NCBI GenBank assembly: GCA_037176725.1
Contig: JAZBRS010000026.1
Location: 99,121,501 to 99,185,500, forward strand
DNA length: 64,000 bases
Direction of reading: 5' to 3'
Source: Posidonia oceanica
Taxonomy: Eukaryota > Streptophyta > Magnoliopsida > Alismatales > Posidoniaceae
This document shows, piece by piece, positions 23,683 through 34,762 of the stretch. The position numbers and the translations under genes were made by a program. Below the pieces are notes generated by a model. That model was not told where the DNA came from. It worked only from the letters and a program-made list of their open reading frames with translations, and searched no databases. How positions within the stretch are numbered: position 1 is the stretch's first letter; each line of letters starts with the position of its first letter.

Positions 23683-26600
23683 GCAAGAGAAAACGGCGTA
23701 AAGCATGCAAAATTTGGTAAAAACAAGAAAGCGCGCAAAACGGTGCAAAAAGACAAGGTCGGCGAGCAAAACGGGCGAGAAAGCAAGGCGGCACGCAAAT
23801 CGGTGCAAAAGATGGTGACGGGCATGCAAAACTGTGCCAAAAACAGGACGAGCGCGCAAAACGATGCGAAAGACAAAGCAGGCACGCAAAACGGTGCCAA
23901 AACGAGAACGGGCACGCAAAACGGTGCCAAAAGCTGCGAGATAAAACCTCGGAAAACTGTGCGAATGCTAAATGCAAAGAAAAGATTAGAAGCAGAAAAA
24001 GGAGAAGCAGAACAGCGCATGTATGAGAACAGGCGCTGTTCAGGGCCACACAGAGTAGGTGTGAAGACCTACAAAGGGGAGGGTGAGCAAACGGAGGGAT
24101 TACCACCTCTTTTGCGACCATTTCCCACTAAACCGTTCCACGGTGTGTCTCGCATGCTGCCCAAAGCTCGCGATGCGATCGGATCGTGGAAAAGGGGGAA
24201 GAAAGTTACATCAAGTGGTAAATCCAGGGAAAACTTAACACAAAACACATGGAGAAACGCGAAACGGGGATCTGAGTTGATAGACAAGAAGAAGAGGTCC
24301 TATTCTACATGCTTAAAGAAACAGAAATCGAAAACGAGGAAAACTATGCAAATGGCATGCAAATGAATGCAATGCAGAGGTTTAGGAGGACATACCTGGA
24401 AATCCGGGAGCCTGATCTGAGATCTGCTTGGTCCATGCTGAAGAGCGCTTCGCTGCGGTCGTCTGGGCAGCTTGCTTGAGAAGATCTAACGGCCGGATCG
24501 GAAGATATCGCAGCTTCAAGGCAGGAAGGCCAGAATAGGGGAGAAGAGCAGATCTAGGTGTTCAGGAGGTCCTAGGGATGTGCAAAACGTCCTTCCAAGT
24601 GAAGGGGAGCTAAAGGTGCTTAGTGTGTGCAGAGGGATGCTAAAATGCAAGGCTAAATGAATGCAGAATGCATGCACAAGCAAGAAGAAACAAGGGGAAC
24701 AAATTTGGAAAAGACAGGAGTTCAAAAGCATTTTTGGAAAAGAAGAGGGGCTAAAATGCAAATTTTCACCAAAGATGGGGTCCACAGAGGAGGGTTTTGA
24801 AAACAGGAGAGGGCAGAGGGTTATTTTGCAAAAGACTGGGTTCAGAAAGCTTATTTGAAAAGAGGGTATGCATTGGAAGAAGTTTTGAAAACAAAAAGAA
24901 ATCAGAGTGCAATTTTGGAAAAAACTAGGGTCTAAAATGCAAATTTTCCAGAAAACAGGGTTCTGGGAGTCTGGGAATGCAAGTGGAGGGTCTACATGCA
25001 ATTTTGTAAGCATAGGAGCTAAGATGCAACTTTAGGGGCAAAACAGTCTTTTTATATGGTTTTTAAAAGATGCAGGGACCTATGTGTGATTTTTGAATCA
25101 TGCAGGGGTCAAATATGCAATTTTGTATGGTAAATATGCTCTGAAAACACTGATAAAGGACTGATGTGTAATTTTTGAAAAAAACAGGGGCCAAAATGCA
25201 ATGCAGTAAGCAAAAATGCATGCAAATGGTTACTGTCCATTTAAAATGGACCTAAATGCAAATATGCAAAAACAGGGGGGAAAATATGCAATGCAGTATG
25301 CAAAAATTAAAAATAAAACCTAAGTTACTATAGTGCATGGACCTATATGCAAAATCAAAAACATGCAGGGATGCAGAATGCAATTTCATATGGTAAAATG
25401 CATGCAATTAAATGAACTGGCTTAGGGCAGGACTTAAGTGCAAAAATCGAAAACAGAGGGGCTAAAATGCAAAATAATACAACAGCACAGCACAGTAAAA
25501 GGACTGAAAAGAAAATACTGAAAAGCACAGATATTCAGAGCAATTTAGCATGATATTTAATTAAAAACTAAGCTGATTAAATGAACAGAGGACTAAAACG
25601 TAAAAATGAGATAACTTAAGGCAGACATGCAATATTAGCACAGAAACTATATAAACAGAAAAATAAAAGCACAGTGCTTGGCCGGCGGTGGCTGGCACTG
25701 TAGCAGCGAGCCACCGGCGCTCACCACCACCGGCACAGGAGGGCTGCGGGCGTCCGAACCGGCAGAGGACGATGTCGGCGATCGTGCGGAGCTCCGGAGA
25801 CCAACTGGGGACCATTCTGCTGGCCGGAGCGCGCGGAGAGCAGGAGACCGGCGTCGGAGAAGAAGGGAAGACCGGCGAGCTGCAGATGGAGCTGGAAGGC
25901 TTGGAAGCCAACTATGATCGGCGAGGAAGCAGCAGGAGGAGGAGAGAGAGCGGGGAAGGTAAGAAAATACCTGCGTCCGTGTCTGGAGCGCCCTCCCGAC
26001 CTCAGCAGTGTCGGAGGTGGTCGGTGGAGGTCGTCCGATCGCTGCGGGTGTCGCCGGCTGTTCGCAAGGGCTGGAGCTGCTTCAGAATGTTCTTCTGGTG
26101 CTTCCCAGTCGTCCGGACGCGAGCTTCGAAGCTCAGGCGGCGATTCGGCAACTTTGGGTCCACAGGTGGTAGCCGGAGGTGGGGGAAGTTGTTTGCTGCT
26201 CCTCAGGTTGGATGGGATCCTCCGGGGGATTGCTGGAGGTCCGGGGAATGGTTCTGGATTGTTGGATTGGGCTTCTGGAGAGCGTGAAGAAGATTTGGAG
26301 GTTGGGTTGGTTTCTGATCAGTGGAGAAGGCAAGTGTTTGTTGTGTTGCTCTCGGCCTGTGGTGAGGGAGAGGGCTGGAGGTCTGGTGCTCTGGAAAGGT
26401 GGATGTCTGGTGATTATCTGGGTGGAGTTTGATGGGAAGTGGTGGACTGGAGCGAAGGGAATTGAGAAGAGAGTTAGGTTGGGTTCAGTTGGCTTTTCAG
26501 GTGGATTTCTGGGGTGATTTCAGTGGGGGAATGGCCGTGAAATGGTGTAGGAATGAAGGCTGGTTGCTGGGTGGATTTGGGGGAGCAATTTGGAGAAGTA

Positions 26601-28818
26601 TGAAGGCTGGGAAAGGTTTTGGTTTACTGGAAAATGAAGAGGTCGGTTGGCTGTGGATTTCAGGGGGAAAAGGAGAAGAATTTGGGTGGAGGATGCTGGG
26701 GAATTGGAGGCCTCTCTCCGGGATGCCAAGGAGGACACTCAGGCACTCTTTTCTCACTCTCTCCTCTGGAATTAGAAGGTGAAGAGGAGGAAGAAGGGAG
26801 GTCGCTCCGGTGGAGGAAGTTGGATTCGATCTCTGGTTTTGCTAACACTGGTTCTCTCTGATTGCTCACACTGATTGCCCACCGAAGAAGATGCTCTGAA
26901 CGGATGGACGGAAGCTTATATGAGGAGGAGCTGGCCGCTGGCGCGCTGCTGAATTTGAATTCAATCAGCGGCACTGCAGCAGACAGGAGACGGCGAGGCG
27001 ACCGGCATTGAAAGCTTCCGGAATTGGTGCTGAGATGGAAGAGAGGCGGCGAGCTGCTGTAGGTGATAGGATGGAGGACTTCGAATTTGAATGGGTGGAG
27101 GGAACTCTGTTGCAGGCCGCTCGCGGGAGAGAAAATCGGTGGAAATGCCGGCGGAGGGAAGAGGAAGGAGAAAGAAGAAAGGCGGGCCGGACTGTGCTGT
27201 GGGCCGAGAAAAAGAAGGAAAAAATGAAGGAAAAAGAGAAATGGGCCGACGGGCCCAGTAAGGAAAAGAAAGAAAGAAAGAAGAGAAATAAGAAAGAAAG
27301 AAGGAGTAGAGTGGGGAAATAAAATTAATATAAATGAACTAAAAATAAGTAAAAATACTAGGAAGGCTGTGTTGTGAATTAGGATTTTAATTAGATTTTT
27401 TAATGATCATTTTGGGTTGATTAATGCGTTTTGGGCTCGATTAGGGTTTTAGGGCTTTGGTTTTGCTTTTAATTAGTTTTCACTTGATTAAGTGTTTGTT
27501 AAACCTTTTTTTTAAATTGTTTTAAAAATTGTGTTTCCCTTGTTAAGCATTTAGGATATTGATTAGGATTTTTTAGGATTTATTTTCGTATTAATCAGGA
27601 TTGTTTTTGGGTTTTTAGTTTTAGTCTTCTAGGGTTTTCTTTTCTTAAGTCTTTCAAATTATGCTTTGGTTTTTATTTGTTGATTTTTTCTTGAAGTTTT
27701 TAGTTAGATTTCTCTGATTTGATGGGGTGTTTTTAAGTCTTTTAAGTGTGTTTTTATTTTCCTTTTAATTAAGTTTTTTAACTTGCTTTTTCTTAGGTTT
27801 GTTAGGTTAAGTCTTTTGCTTCTTTAATTACTTGTTTTAATGTTTGTTTTTTGATTCTTCTTTTTAAGGTTTGTTTTTTAATTCTTCTGATGGGGTTTTT
27901 ACCTTTGGTGGGTTTTGGTTTTATTTTAGTTTTTTCCTTTATTTTTCAGTGTTTTCTTTTGATTTGTTTTGCATTCTTTAGCTTACATGCTTGGTTTTCC
28001 TTTTAGTTTGATTTAGTTAAGTTTAGGTTTTTAATTGCTTGTTTAATGTTTTTTAATTGTTTTTCTTAGGGTTCTGATTTGTTTCTTTTATATTTTGGAG
28101 TTTTACAGATTTTTAGGGGTTTTCATGGATTTTTGCAAGAGAAGGCAAAGGAAAAGAGAAGGAAGAAGGAAAAGGGAAAAAGAGGGAAATAAAAGGAAAA
28201 GAGATAGGTTGGAGAGAAATGATTTTTAAAATTCAGGAAAAAAGCTAAAAATAAAGTAAAAATAGGAATAAGATAGAGAAGGGATAGAAGTACAAAGGGG
28301 GCCCACAGCCAGGCCAGAAAATGGGCAAAAAGGGGATGAGAAGAGAAATGATAATTAGGAGAGAGAGAGGAGAGAGAAAATGATAATCCCAGAGAGAGAA
28401 AAGGATAATTTGGATGAAATGGGGTCTTAAGGGTCTTGGAATGGGGTGAAAATTGGTGAGTGGGTAGTCTAGGATTTGAGGTGTTGGTCCTGAAGTTTTA
28501 GTTTGATTCTAAGATGGTTTTGGAGGGGTTTCAAGGTGTAGAAAAAGGGGAGTTTTGCCTAGGTTTTCTAGGGTTTTTGGGAATGGTCTAGGTTTGGAAA
28601 TTTCTGGGTTCTTGGGTAGGCTTGTTAAGTGAGTGTTGGTGGGTTTTCCTATGGGTTTTGGTTAGGTTTTGAGCTTGGGAAGAGGGGTAAAGGCTTAGGT
28701 CAAGATGGGCTGATTTTGGAGGGTAAAGAAGAGGATTAGGGTTTGGTTTTGGGGTTTGAGTCCAGCAATCATCAGGAGGGCTCCAAGGATCCAAGCCTGC
28801 CAAGATGGGGTGTCAACA
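23683..28818 (-). repeat. LTR C: 5' LTR of element 1, truncated at its gag side
   Basis: It ends at 28811-28818 with TGTCAACA and is nearly identical to LTR A. The other terminus is missing: compared with LTR B about 0.63 kb are absent and the sequence joins gag at 23681-23683. It keeps part of the ~30-bp array (23683-23945), the GC-rich part (25680-27310) and a candidate TATA motif at 26915-26921 on the minus strand. Confidence 0.92.
26915..26921 (-). promoter_or_regulatory. Candidate LTR TATA box (LTR C)
   Basis: Same CATATAAGC motif as in LTR A, in the 5' LTR that would drive element 1 transcription leftward. Confidence 0.35.
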
Positions 28819-30215
28819 GCGGGCATGCTTGGTAGCATCACGAGGTGACAAACGAGGGACATGCCGTTCATCCAGGACCTACCCAATGCGGTGGGCGGCA
28901 AAACTTTGAAAAACGCAGAGCCTCTGAGCGAGGTCAGGCAAAGAGTGCTCATCCTTGGCTCCGATTTTCGAAAACAGGGTGAAGAGAAGGTAAGTTATTA
29001 CAGTATACATTTTTTGGTGGCTTTGGACTCAAAGCAACTGCCAAGAGGGTGCTTCTGCACTTTCTAACTCAGGAGACTCGATCCTCGAGCAACGCCATGC
29101 CAAGTTGTGGTCGGTGGCTCTCTTTCTCATTCTTGGCTCAGGATGAGGCTTTGGCTTTGCAGAGAATAGCCTTTGGCTGCAGGCAGGTAGCAGAAGCATT
29201 GGATGCGGCTTCACAGCCTCCGTCTTAATTCCTCGGGGACTGACTACCGCTTTTGACGCTCACAGGATGATGTTTCTTTTCCCCTCATGAGTGATTGGAT
29301 CTACATCTAGCCTTCTTGGAAATAAGTGTTGTCTGCACAGGGGTTGGAGCGTGCTGCTGCGCTCGGAGGGTGGGGCCAGGTCCTCCAGATATGATGTCTT
29401 GTGCAGTTGCCAGTGTGGCGCTTGATGTTGATAACTGAGGTGGCTTCGACGCTCGTCCGAATCACTCCTCTCATGAGCGCCTTCTTTCTTCAACTTCTTT
29501 CTTCATTTTTCTTTTGTGCTCAGCATGCATATCATGTTATCATATTCTTTTGCTCACATGATCTCTATTCTTTCGGGATATGCATGACTTCGCCCTCTTG
29601 GGGTAGCGGTCCCTGATGAGGCATTAAGAGTTCGGCTGATCTGCATACACCCTCAGCCTCTGCAATGTGTGCTTGCAGCCTCTGGCTATGCTCCACTCTG
29701 CTTCGGTCCTCTCCGTGTTCGGTGGACTCTCTTGATAAGGTGGATCCTGCTTGTAGTGTTCTGAAACTCAGCGGGATGCTCTATTCTGCTCTCAGTCTCA
29801 CTTTGTGGCCACATGCAAGAGATGGCGCTGCTCGGGTGAGACCTTCCTGAGACTGTCGCTGCTTGACATCCTCCAGGCGCTGCTTGCTTGTCCATAGCCA
29901 GGTTTCTAATTATACAAATGTTTATGGGTTTTGTATTTTTTAGAAGGGAAGGGACAAGCATGTTTTTAGGTTTTTGCATCGGTTTTGTATTTTTTATGGT
30001 TTTTCAGGTTTTAAGAAAACATAAAAGGGAAAACCAACAGCACTGCGAGAAAATATTTTTACGTTTTTTGATTTTCTTGATTTTTTTTGGTGCTTTTGCT
30101 TTACAGGATGCATGAAATGACATGTATGTGCAGAAAGTGATATGCGTGATGACAGATATGTATAGGATGGCATGAATGCATGAAATGATAGCTATGTGCA
30201 GAGGGACGTGCAAGG
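28819..30215. other. Unrecognised internal sequence of element 2
   Basis: No open frame longer than about 100 codons and no domain recognised on either strand. By position, after the gag and before a 3' LTR, it is probably non-coding element sequence or decayed coding sequence. Confidence 0.4.
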
Positions 30216-30611
30216 TGATAGGTTGACGGACTTATCGCCGAATAGTTAAGGATATCAGCCCGAATGATAGGTTAACGGACCTATCGCCGAGCAGTTAGGG
30301 TTGCCAGCCCGAATGATAGGTTAACGGACCTATCACCGAGCAGTTAGGGGTGCCAGCCCGAGGATGACAGGTTACCGGACCTATCGCCGAGCAGTTAGGG
30401 TTGCCAGCCCGAATGATAGGTTAACGGACCTATCGCCGAGCAGTTAGGGGTGCCAGCCCGAATGATGACAGGTTAACGGACCTATCGCCGAGCAGTTAGG
30501 GTTGCCAGTCCGAATGATAGGTTAACGGACCTATCGCCAAGCAGTTAGGGTTGCCAGCTCAAATGATAGCTTAACGGACCTATCGCCGAGCAGTTAGGGT
30601 TGCCAGCCCGC
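30216..30611. repeat. 49-bp tandem array of element 2
   Basis: About eight units with core GATAGG-TTAACGGA-CCTATC, then GCCGAGCAG and GCCAGCCCG. It is the counterpart of the 83-bp array of element 1. Confidence 0.9.
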
Positions 30612-30774
30612 ATGATGAGATGAATGCAAGAAGTAGAAGAGATGCATGCTTTTTAATGAGTTTTGTTGATTTTATACTTTTTATGATTTTCAGGCAAGGC
30701 GAAAAACCGCAAAAACAAAACAAAACGAAAAGAAAAGACAATGCAAAAAACAAAAGAGAGGTTAGAAGGGCTTA

Positions 30775-30776
30775 CC
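30775..30776 (-). promoter_or_regulatory. Candidate splice donor downstream of gag
   Basis: The minus strand reads GACAG/GTAAGCC. Ogre elements are known to splice an intron between gag-protease and pol; whether this donor is used is unknown. Confidence 0.25.
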
Positions 30777-30874
30777 TGTCAGCAACCTTGGGAGGGAGGT
30801 GCTGGGTTCGCTCCTACGCTGCTGATGTTGTCGGCGGGGTCCACTATTGGCTGCAAAAGTCGGAGAAGAACTTA

Positions 30875-30876
30875 CC
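30875..30876 (-). promoter_or_regulatory. Candidate splice donor downstream of gag
   Basis: The minus strand reads ATCCAG/GTAAGTTC, a full plant donor consensus, about 135 bases after the gag stop. Confidence 0.3.
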
Positions 30877-31010
30877 TGGATGACGCTGCACCTGGTCTTG
30901 CTGTCGACGCTGCCGTTGCATCTCCGAGCATCCCTCGGACGAGATAGGGAGGACGGGAGAAGAGGATCGCGCCGATGGGATCAGAAGGATCCATCGGAGC
31001 AAAGCGGGAT

Positions 31011-33155
31011 TCAGAAAAGATTGGGGTAACCCCCCGAGGTTCCGGCAGAGGAAGGATTGGCTACACTAAGGTGTGCAAGTGCAGGTGCAGGTGTATGTGT
31101 GTGTGCAGGCTCCTGCTTACCAACGCTGATGATCCTGCGGTCGATCAGGCGTTGAACGGCATCCCGGAGAGCGAGGCAGTTGTCCGTCGAGTGCTCGGTG
31201 GCCCGATGGAAACTACAGAACTGATCCGTATCATACCACCACGGAGGGGGATTTGGTGACGGACGGACAGCCGGGAGCCTCAGGAGCGACTCAACTTGAG
31301 GGAAGATGACGCTCAGTGGTTCGGGGAGAGGCGTGTAATCACACTCAGCCCGACGAGGTCGTCTTTGCCCTGGATGGAGTCCTTGCCGAGCGGGTGCGAC
31401 GTGATGCACGGGCTCGACGGTGGCAGTGTACTCAGTGGGTGCAAAATTAGGTGCGTGCTCTAGCGGAAAAGGGTCTAGTTGACTCTCTACATAGGCAGGC
31501 TCCTCGGGAAGATCGGCACATAATTCGGAGAGCTGTTCGGAGCGGTCAGGAGTGGAGCTGTTGTTGTTGTTGCTGCGGCGATTGCTGGAGATGTTGGCCT
31601 GCCTAGCCAATGCAGAAAGTGCAGGGAAATGCCCACTTCGCAGCGAGCTTTCCACGCAGACACCAGCCTTAATCAGCGATGCATGACTAGTGATGTGCTG
31701 AATGCAAAGCAGCGTCCCAATCGCTGGCAGTGCCCCTTTAACGATCATCTCGATAGAATCCTCCTCGGAGGGCTTATCTTTGACTTGGGCGGCTAAGGAG
31801 CGCCAGCGACCGACATACTCCCCGAATGGCTCTTGGGGTCTCTGCTGGATGGCGACAAGATCCTCCCTCTTGGGGATCAGGTCGAGGTTGAAAGCATACT
31901 GCTCAAGGAAGGCCTGAGAAAGATCGGTCCAAGTTCGAACCGCTGCCATGTCAAGGGAAGTGAACCACTTGAGCGCGGGGCCGGTCAAACTCTTCTGAAA
32001 CAGGCGGATAAGGAGCCTTTCATCAGCTCGAAGTTGAGCAAGGTCCCCGCAGTATGCCTTCAGATGCGAAATAGGACAGCCTTTACCCTTGTATTTATCG
32101 AAGACCGGCATGCGGAACTTCGAAGGGAGTGCGGCCTCGGGAAAAAGACAAAGGTCGCGAAACTGGTAAGACTGGTGGACCTTGCCCTGCACTAGACGTA
32201 GTGCTTTCTCCAGAACGTCCATCCTGTCATTGATGGGGTCTGGATTGGCTGCCATAGGAGATGAGGCAACAGGGGCAGGGACCACATACGCCGAGTGGGT
32301 CGCACCTAAGTGCTCCTCCGGATCCACCATCACGTCGCCTGGTGGAGCAACGGGATGGCCGACATATCCGTGCGTGCATGCAGTGTAGGTAGGAAAGTAT
32401 GCTGGGTTCTGAACCTGATGCAAGGGAGATGGATGGGCAATATGCTATGTGGTGCGAGGTGCAGATTGTTGGAGTAACAGTTGCTGCACAGGCGCGATGC
32501 CGGGTAGTGAACCAGTGGGATACTGTGCTCCAACCAGTCCAAAAGACTGATCACCAGGAAAGGGAGTTGTATGCAGTGCATAGTGTTGTGCAGAAGCAGG
32601 AGACAGATGCCGCGCCCCCATCACTGGAGCGGTGTGTAGCTCGGGCGATGGTCTAAGCGGGAGTGCAGTGTGCGCAACAGCAGGCCGCATAGGAACCTCG
32701 GGAGCAACAGGAATACAAGAGGGTCGAACTGATAGAGCCATGCCCTGCAGTGTGTGGGCAAGGTCCATCAGGTGCCGATACCGCACTTCAGGGGTCCCGT
32801 GAGTGGGAACACTGAATTGCAGAACAGGCCGGGAGGCGGACTCAAGAGCTTGAGAACCTAAAGCAAAGGTCGCCGCAGTAGAAGGGATGTTGGGAGCGAC
32901 ATATCCCAAGGACGAAGGGGTCAGAGGCGCCTCCGAAGCGCGAGGGGCGGTCATCGAGACAGATTCGACAACCGGATCCGGAGTGGCGCAAGTTTGCCAA
33001 AGACCCGCAGCAGAAGGGAGTGCCCTAGACGCTTGAGGATCGAATCCTGGTGTCATAGAGGGCACAGAGCGAACAGAAGTGAAATCCGGAGAGACCCAAG
33101 TGGTAAACCCCTCCGAATCAGCGGTAAAGTGGAGCCCACCGACAGACTGGGCCAT
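31011..33155 (-). pseudogene. gag of element 2 (one TAG)
   Basis: About 714 codons from the Met at 33155 to the stop at 31011, open except for a TAG at 32447-32445 where CAG fits. The first 230 residues are Ser/Pro/Ala-rich. The conserved part starts about residue 340: FRMPVFDKYKGKGCPISHLK, LIRLFQKSLTGPALKWF, FGEYVGRWRSLAAQV. A zinc-binding CSFHRATEHSTDNC motif with following NCLALRDAVQRLID lies near the C-terminus. It shows what the truncated gag of element 1 has lost. The start is chosen because it is the first Met after stops in the leader. Confidence 0.9.
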
Positions 33156-34320
33156 TGCTGACTGGGTCTAAGTGAGCAGAAGCTGCGACGAGAGAGAAAG
33201 AAATAAAGTCTAAGGAAAGCTACCGCCGGAAGCGACGAGTAGCTCAAAGGAAGGATGCTCAGAGTCCGGGCAGCGGATCCCGCACGTACCTGCAAAAGAG
33301 TAAAGATGTTAGAGGTTGTATGCAATAAAGAGTTATTAGGGGTGGCATGAATGGCATACATGCAAATGAATGTCCTAAGATGCGCTCTCTCACCATGCAA
33401 GTCTTGAGTAGATGACCTACTAGGACGCACTCAACGGTAGTGGGTTTAGACAGACTCCAGGTCAGAAAAAAGCAGGTCCCCTGTCTAACTCCTGGCCCAA
33501 AGCTCAGGTAATAACAGGGTGGTGCGTTGGTGGCCTCGACCCCGCCAAAGCGTGGGTGGTACCCTCTACTAACACAGACACGACCCCTGAACAGAGGGGG
33601 GATAGACCGACTGACTTGCGCCACGCCCAAAGCGGTGGAACAAGAGGCCAGGACTATCCTTCGCAGACTGTGGGTGGACTCAGAAGAGAGAATGCATGCT
33701 TTCTAAGATGAATCAATCATGCAAGATGCTTTAGAGTCTTTTACTTGCGTTTTATTAACCAGAAAGGGGGGAAAATTGCAAGTTATTGGCTCTAGTTGTG
33801 CTTAGAAGTTATTGTTTAGCTTTATGGTAGCTTTTAGATTAAGCAAAAGGGAAAGCAAACATGTTTCTACTGTCCTAGGCATGGCATACGCAAAGGGGAA
33901 AGAGACAGACAAACATGGCATGCAATCAATCACACAACAAAGCAAAAGGCATGTGCATGGCATGTGCAAGTGTTCGTGGACATAATAGTGAAAGGAAAAG
34001 CACTTATCAGATCAAAAGGAATATATACAGGGCATGTGCGTGCGCAGTGGCATAGCAAATGTGTAAAAAAGCATTCAGCATTCAAAAAGCATGCATTGTT
34101 GCCAAACAAGTATGTAGACATGCATTGTGCGAAAAATAAAGCAATTATAAGCAGATAGATAAAGAAAGACAAAGACAAGTAAGCATTAAAGTAGGTAAGA
34201 GCAGAAGCAAAGAAACAAACAAGCAACAGGCAAGCAATCAAGCAAGCAAACAAGTAAGAGCGCCGCAGCAGGCAAAGCAAAGCAAAACAGAGCGCAAACC
34301 GAGGCCAAGGAGGTGCAAAA
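33156..34320. other. 5' leader of element 2
   Basis: Non-coding region between primer-binding site and gag, becoming A- and CAAA-rich on the plus strand from 33890. No gene supported. Confidence 0.6.
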
Positions 34321-34761
34321 CCTGGGCAGAGTAGCCACGAGGCGACTCGCTAGGAGTTTGCAGAGAAGAGGAAGCAAAACAGGCAAAGGAGGCACAAAGG
34401 CAAACAAGGAAAGCAAATCCCAAGCGAGCGAAAGCGAAGGCGAAAGTCAGAGTCTAGCATCCCCAGCAGAGTCGCCACTGTGCGACTCGCTGGGAGCCGA
34501 CACAGGCAGACAAGCAAACAGACAGGGCAGACAAAGGCACAAAGGCAAACAAAGATGCAAAGCAATCGAGCGAAAGCAAAGGCGAAAGCCGGAGTCTGCT
34601 ATCCCCAACGGAGTCGCCACTGTGCGACTCGCTGGGAGCCGACACAGGCAGACAAGCAAACAGATAGGGCAGACAAAGGCACAAAGGCAAACAAAGCTGC
34701 AAAGCAATCGAGCGAAAGCAAAGGCGAAAGCCGGAGTCTGCTATCCCCAGCGGAGTCGCCA
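34321..34761 (-). repeat. ~142-bp tandem units each carrying a primer-site-like copy
   Basis: Primer-site-like sequence recurs at 34461, 34603 and 34745 (period 142), with a degenerate copy starting near 34321. The first two are followed by GCGACTC, forming a GAGTCGC-CACTGT-GCGACTC hairpin (34469-34488 in the first). The last one abuts the LTR. Confidence 0.85.
34742..34761 (-). other. Primer-binding site of element 2 (tRNA-Arg type)
   Basis: The minus strand reads TGGCGACTCCGCTGGGGATA one base after the LTR end. It begins with TGG as expected for pairing with a tRNA 3' end and resembles the tRNA-Arg site described for Ogre elements (from memory). Confidence 0.8.
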
Positions 34762-34762
34762 C

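Larger units (their letters stand above)
1..28818 (-). mobile_element. Element 1: Ogre/Tat-like Ty3-gypsy retrotransposon (nearly whole)
   Basis: Read on the minus strand this runs 5' LTR C (ends at 28818), truncated gag, protease, RT-RNase H, archaeal-type RNase H, integrase, a DUF7745-like ORF, tandem arrays, polypurine tract (4150-4165) and 3' LTR A (continues left of the window). The two LTRs are nearly identical; comparing the first kilobase by eye gave fewer than ten differences, so the insertion is recent. It is interrupted by solo LTR B (5761-11609). Its coding frames carry several TAG stops and a mutated RT active site, so this copy cannot act on its own. Two RNases H and LTRs near 6 kb are typical of the Tat lineage (Ogre/Retand). 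The right flank is GCGGG (28819-28823); the matching left duplication would lie outside the window. Confidence 0.88.

Noticed and set aside
29260..29493. Short minus-strand frame in element 2 as a host gene
   Set aside because: 77 codons, no recognisable domain, no homologous support inside the window.
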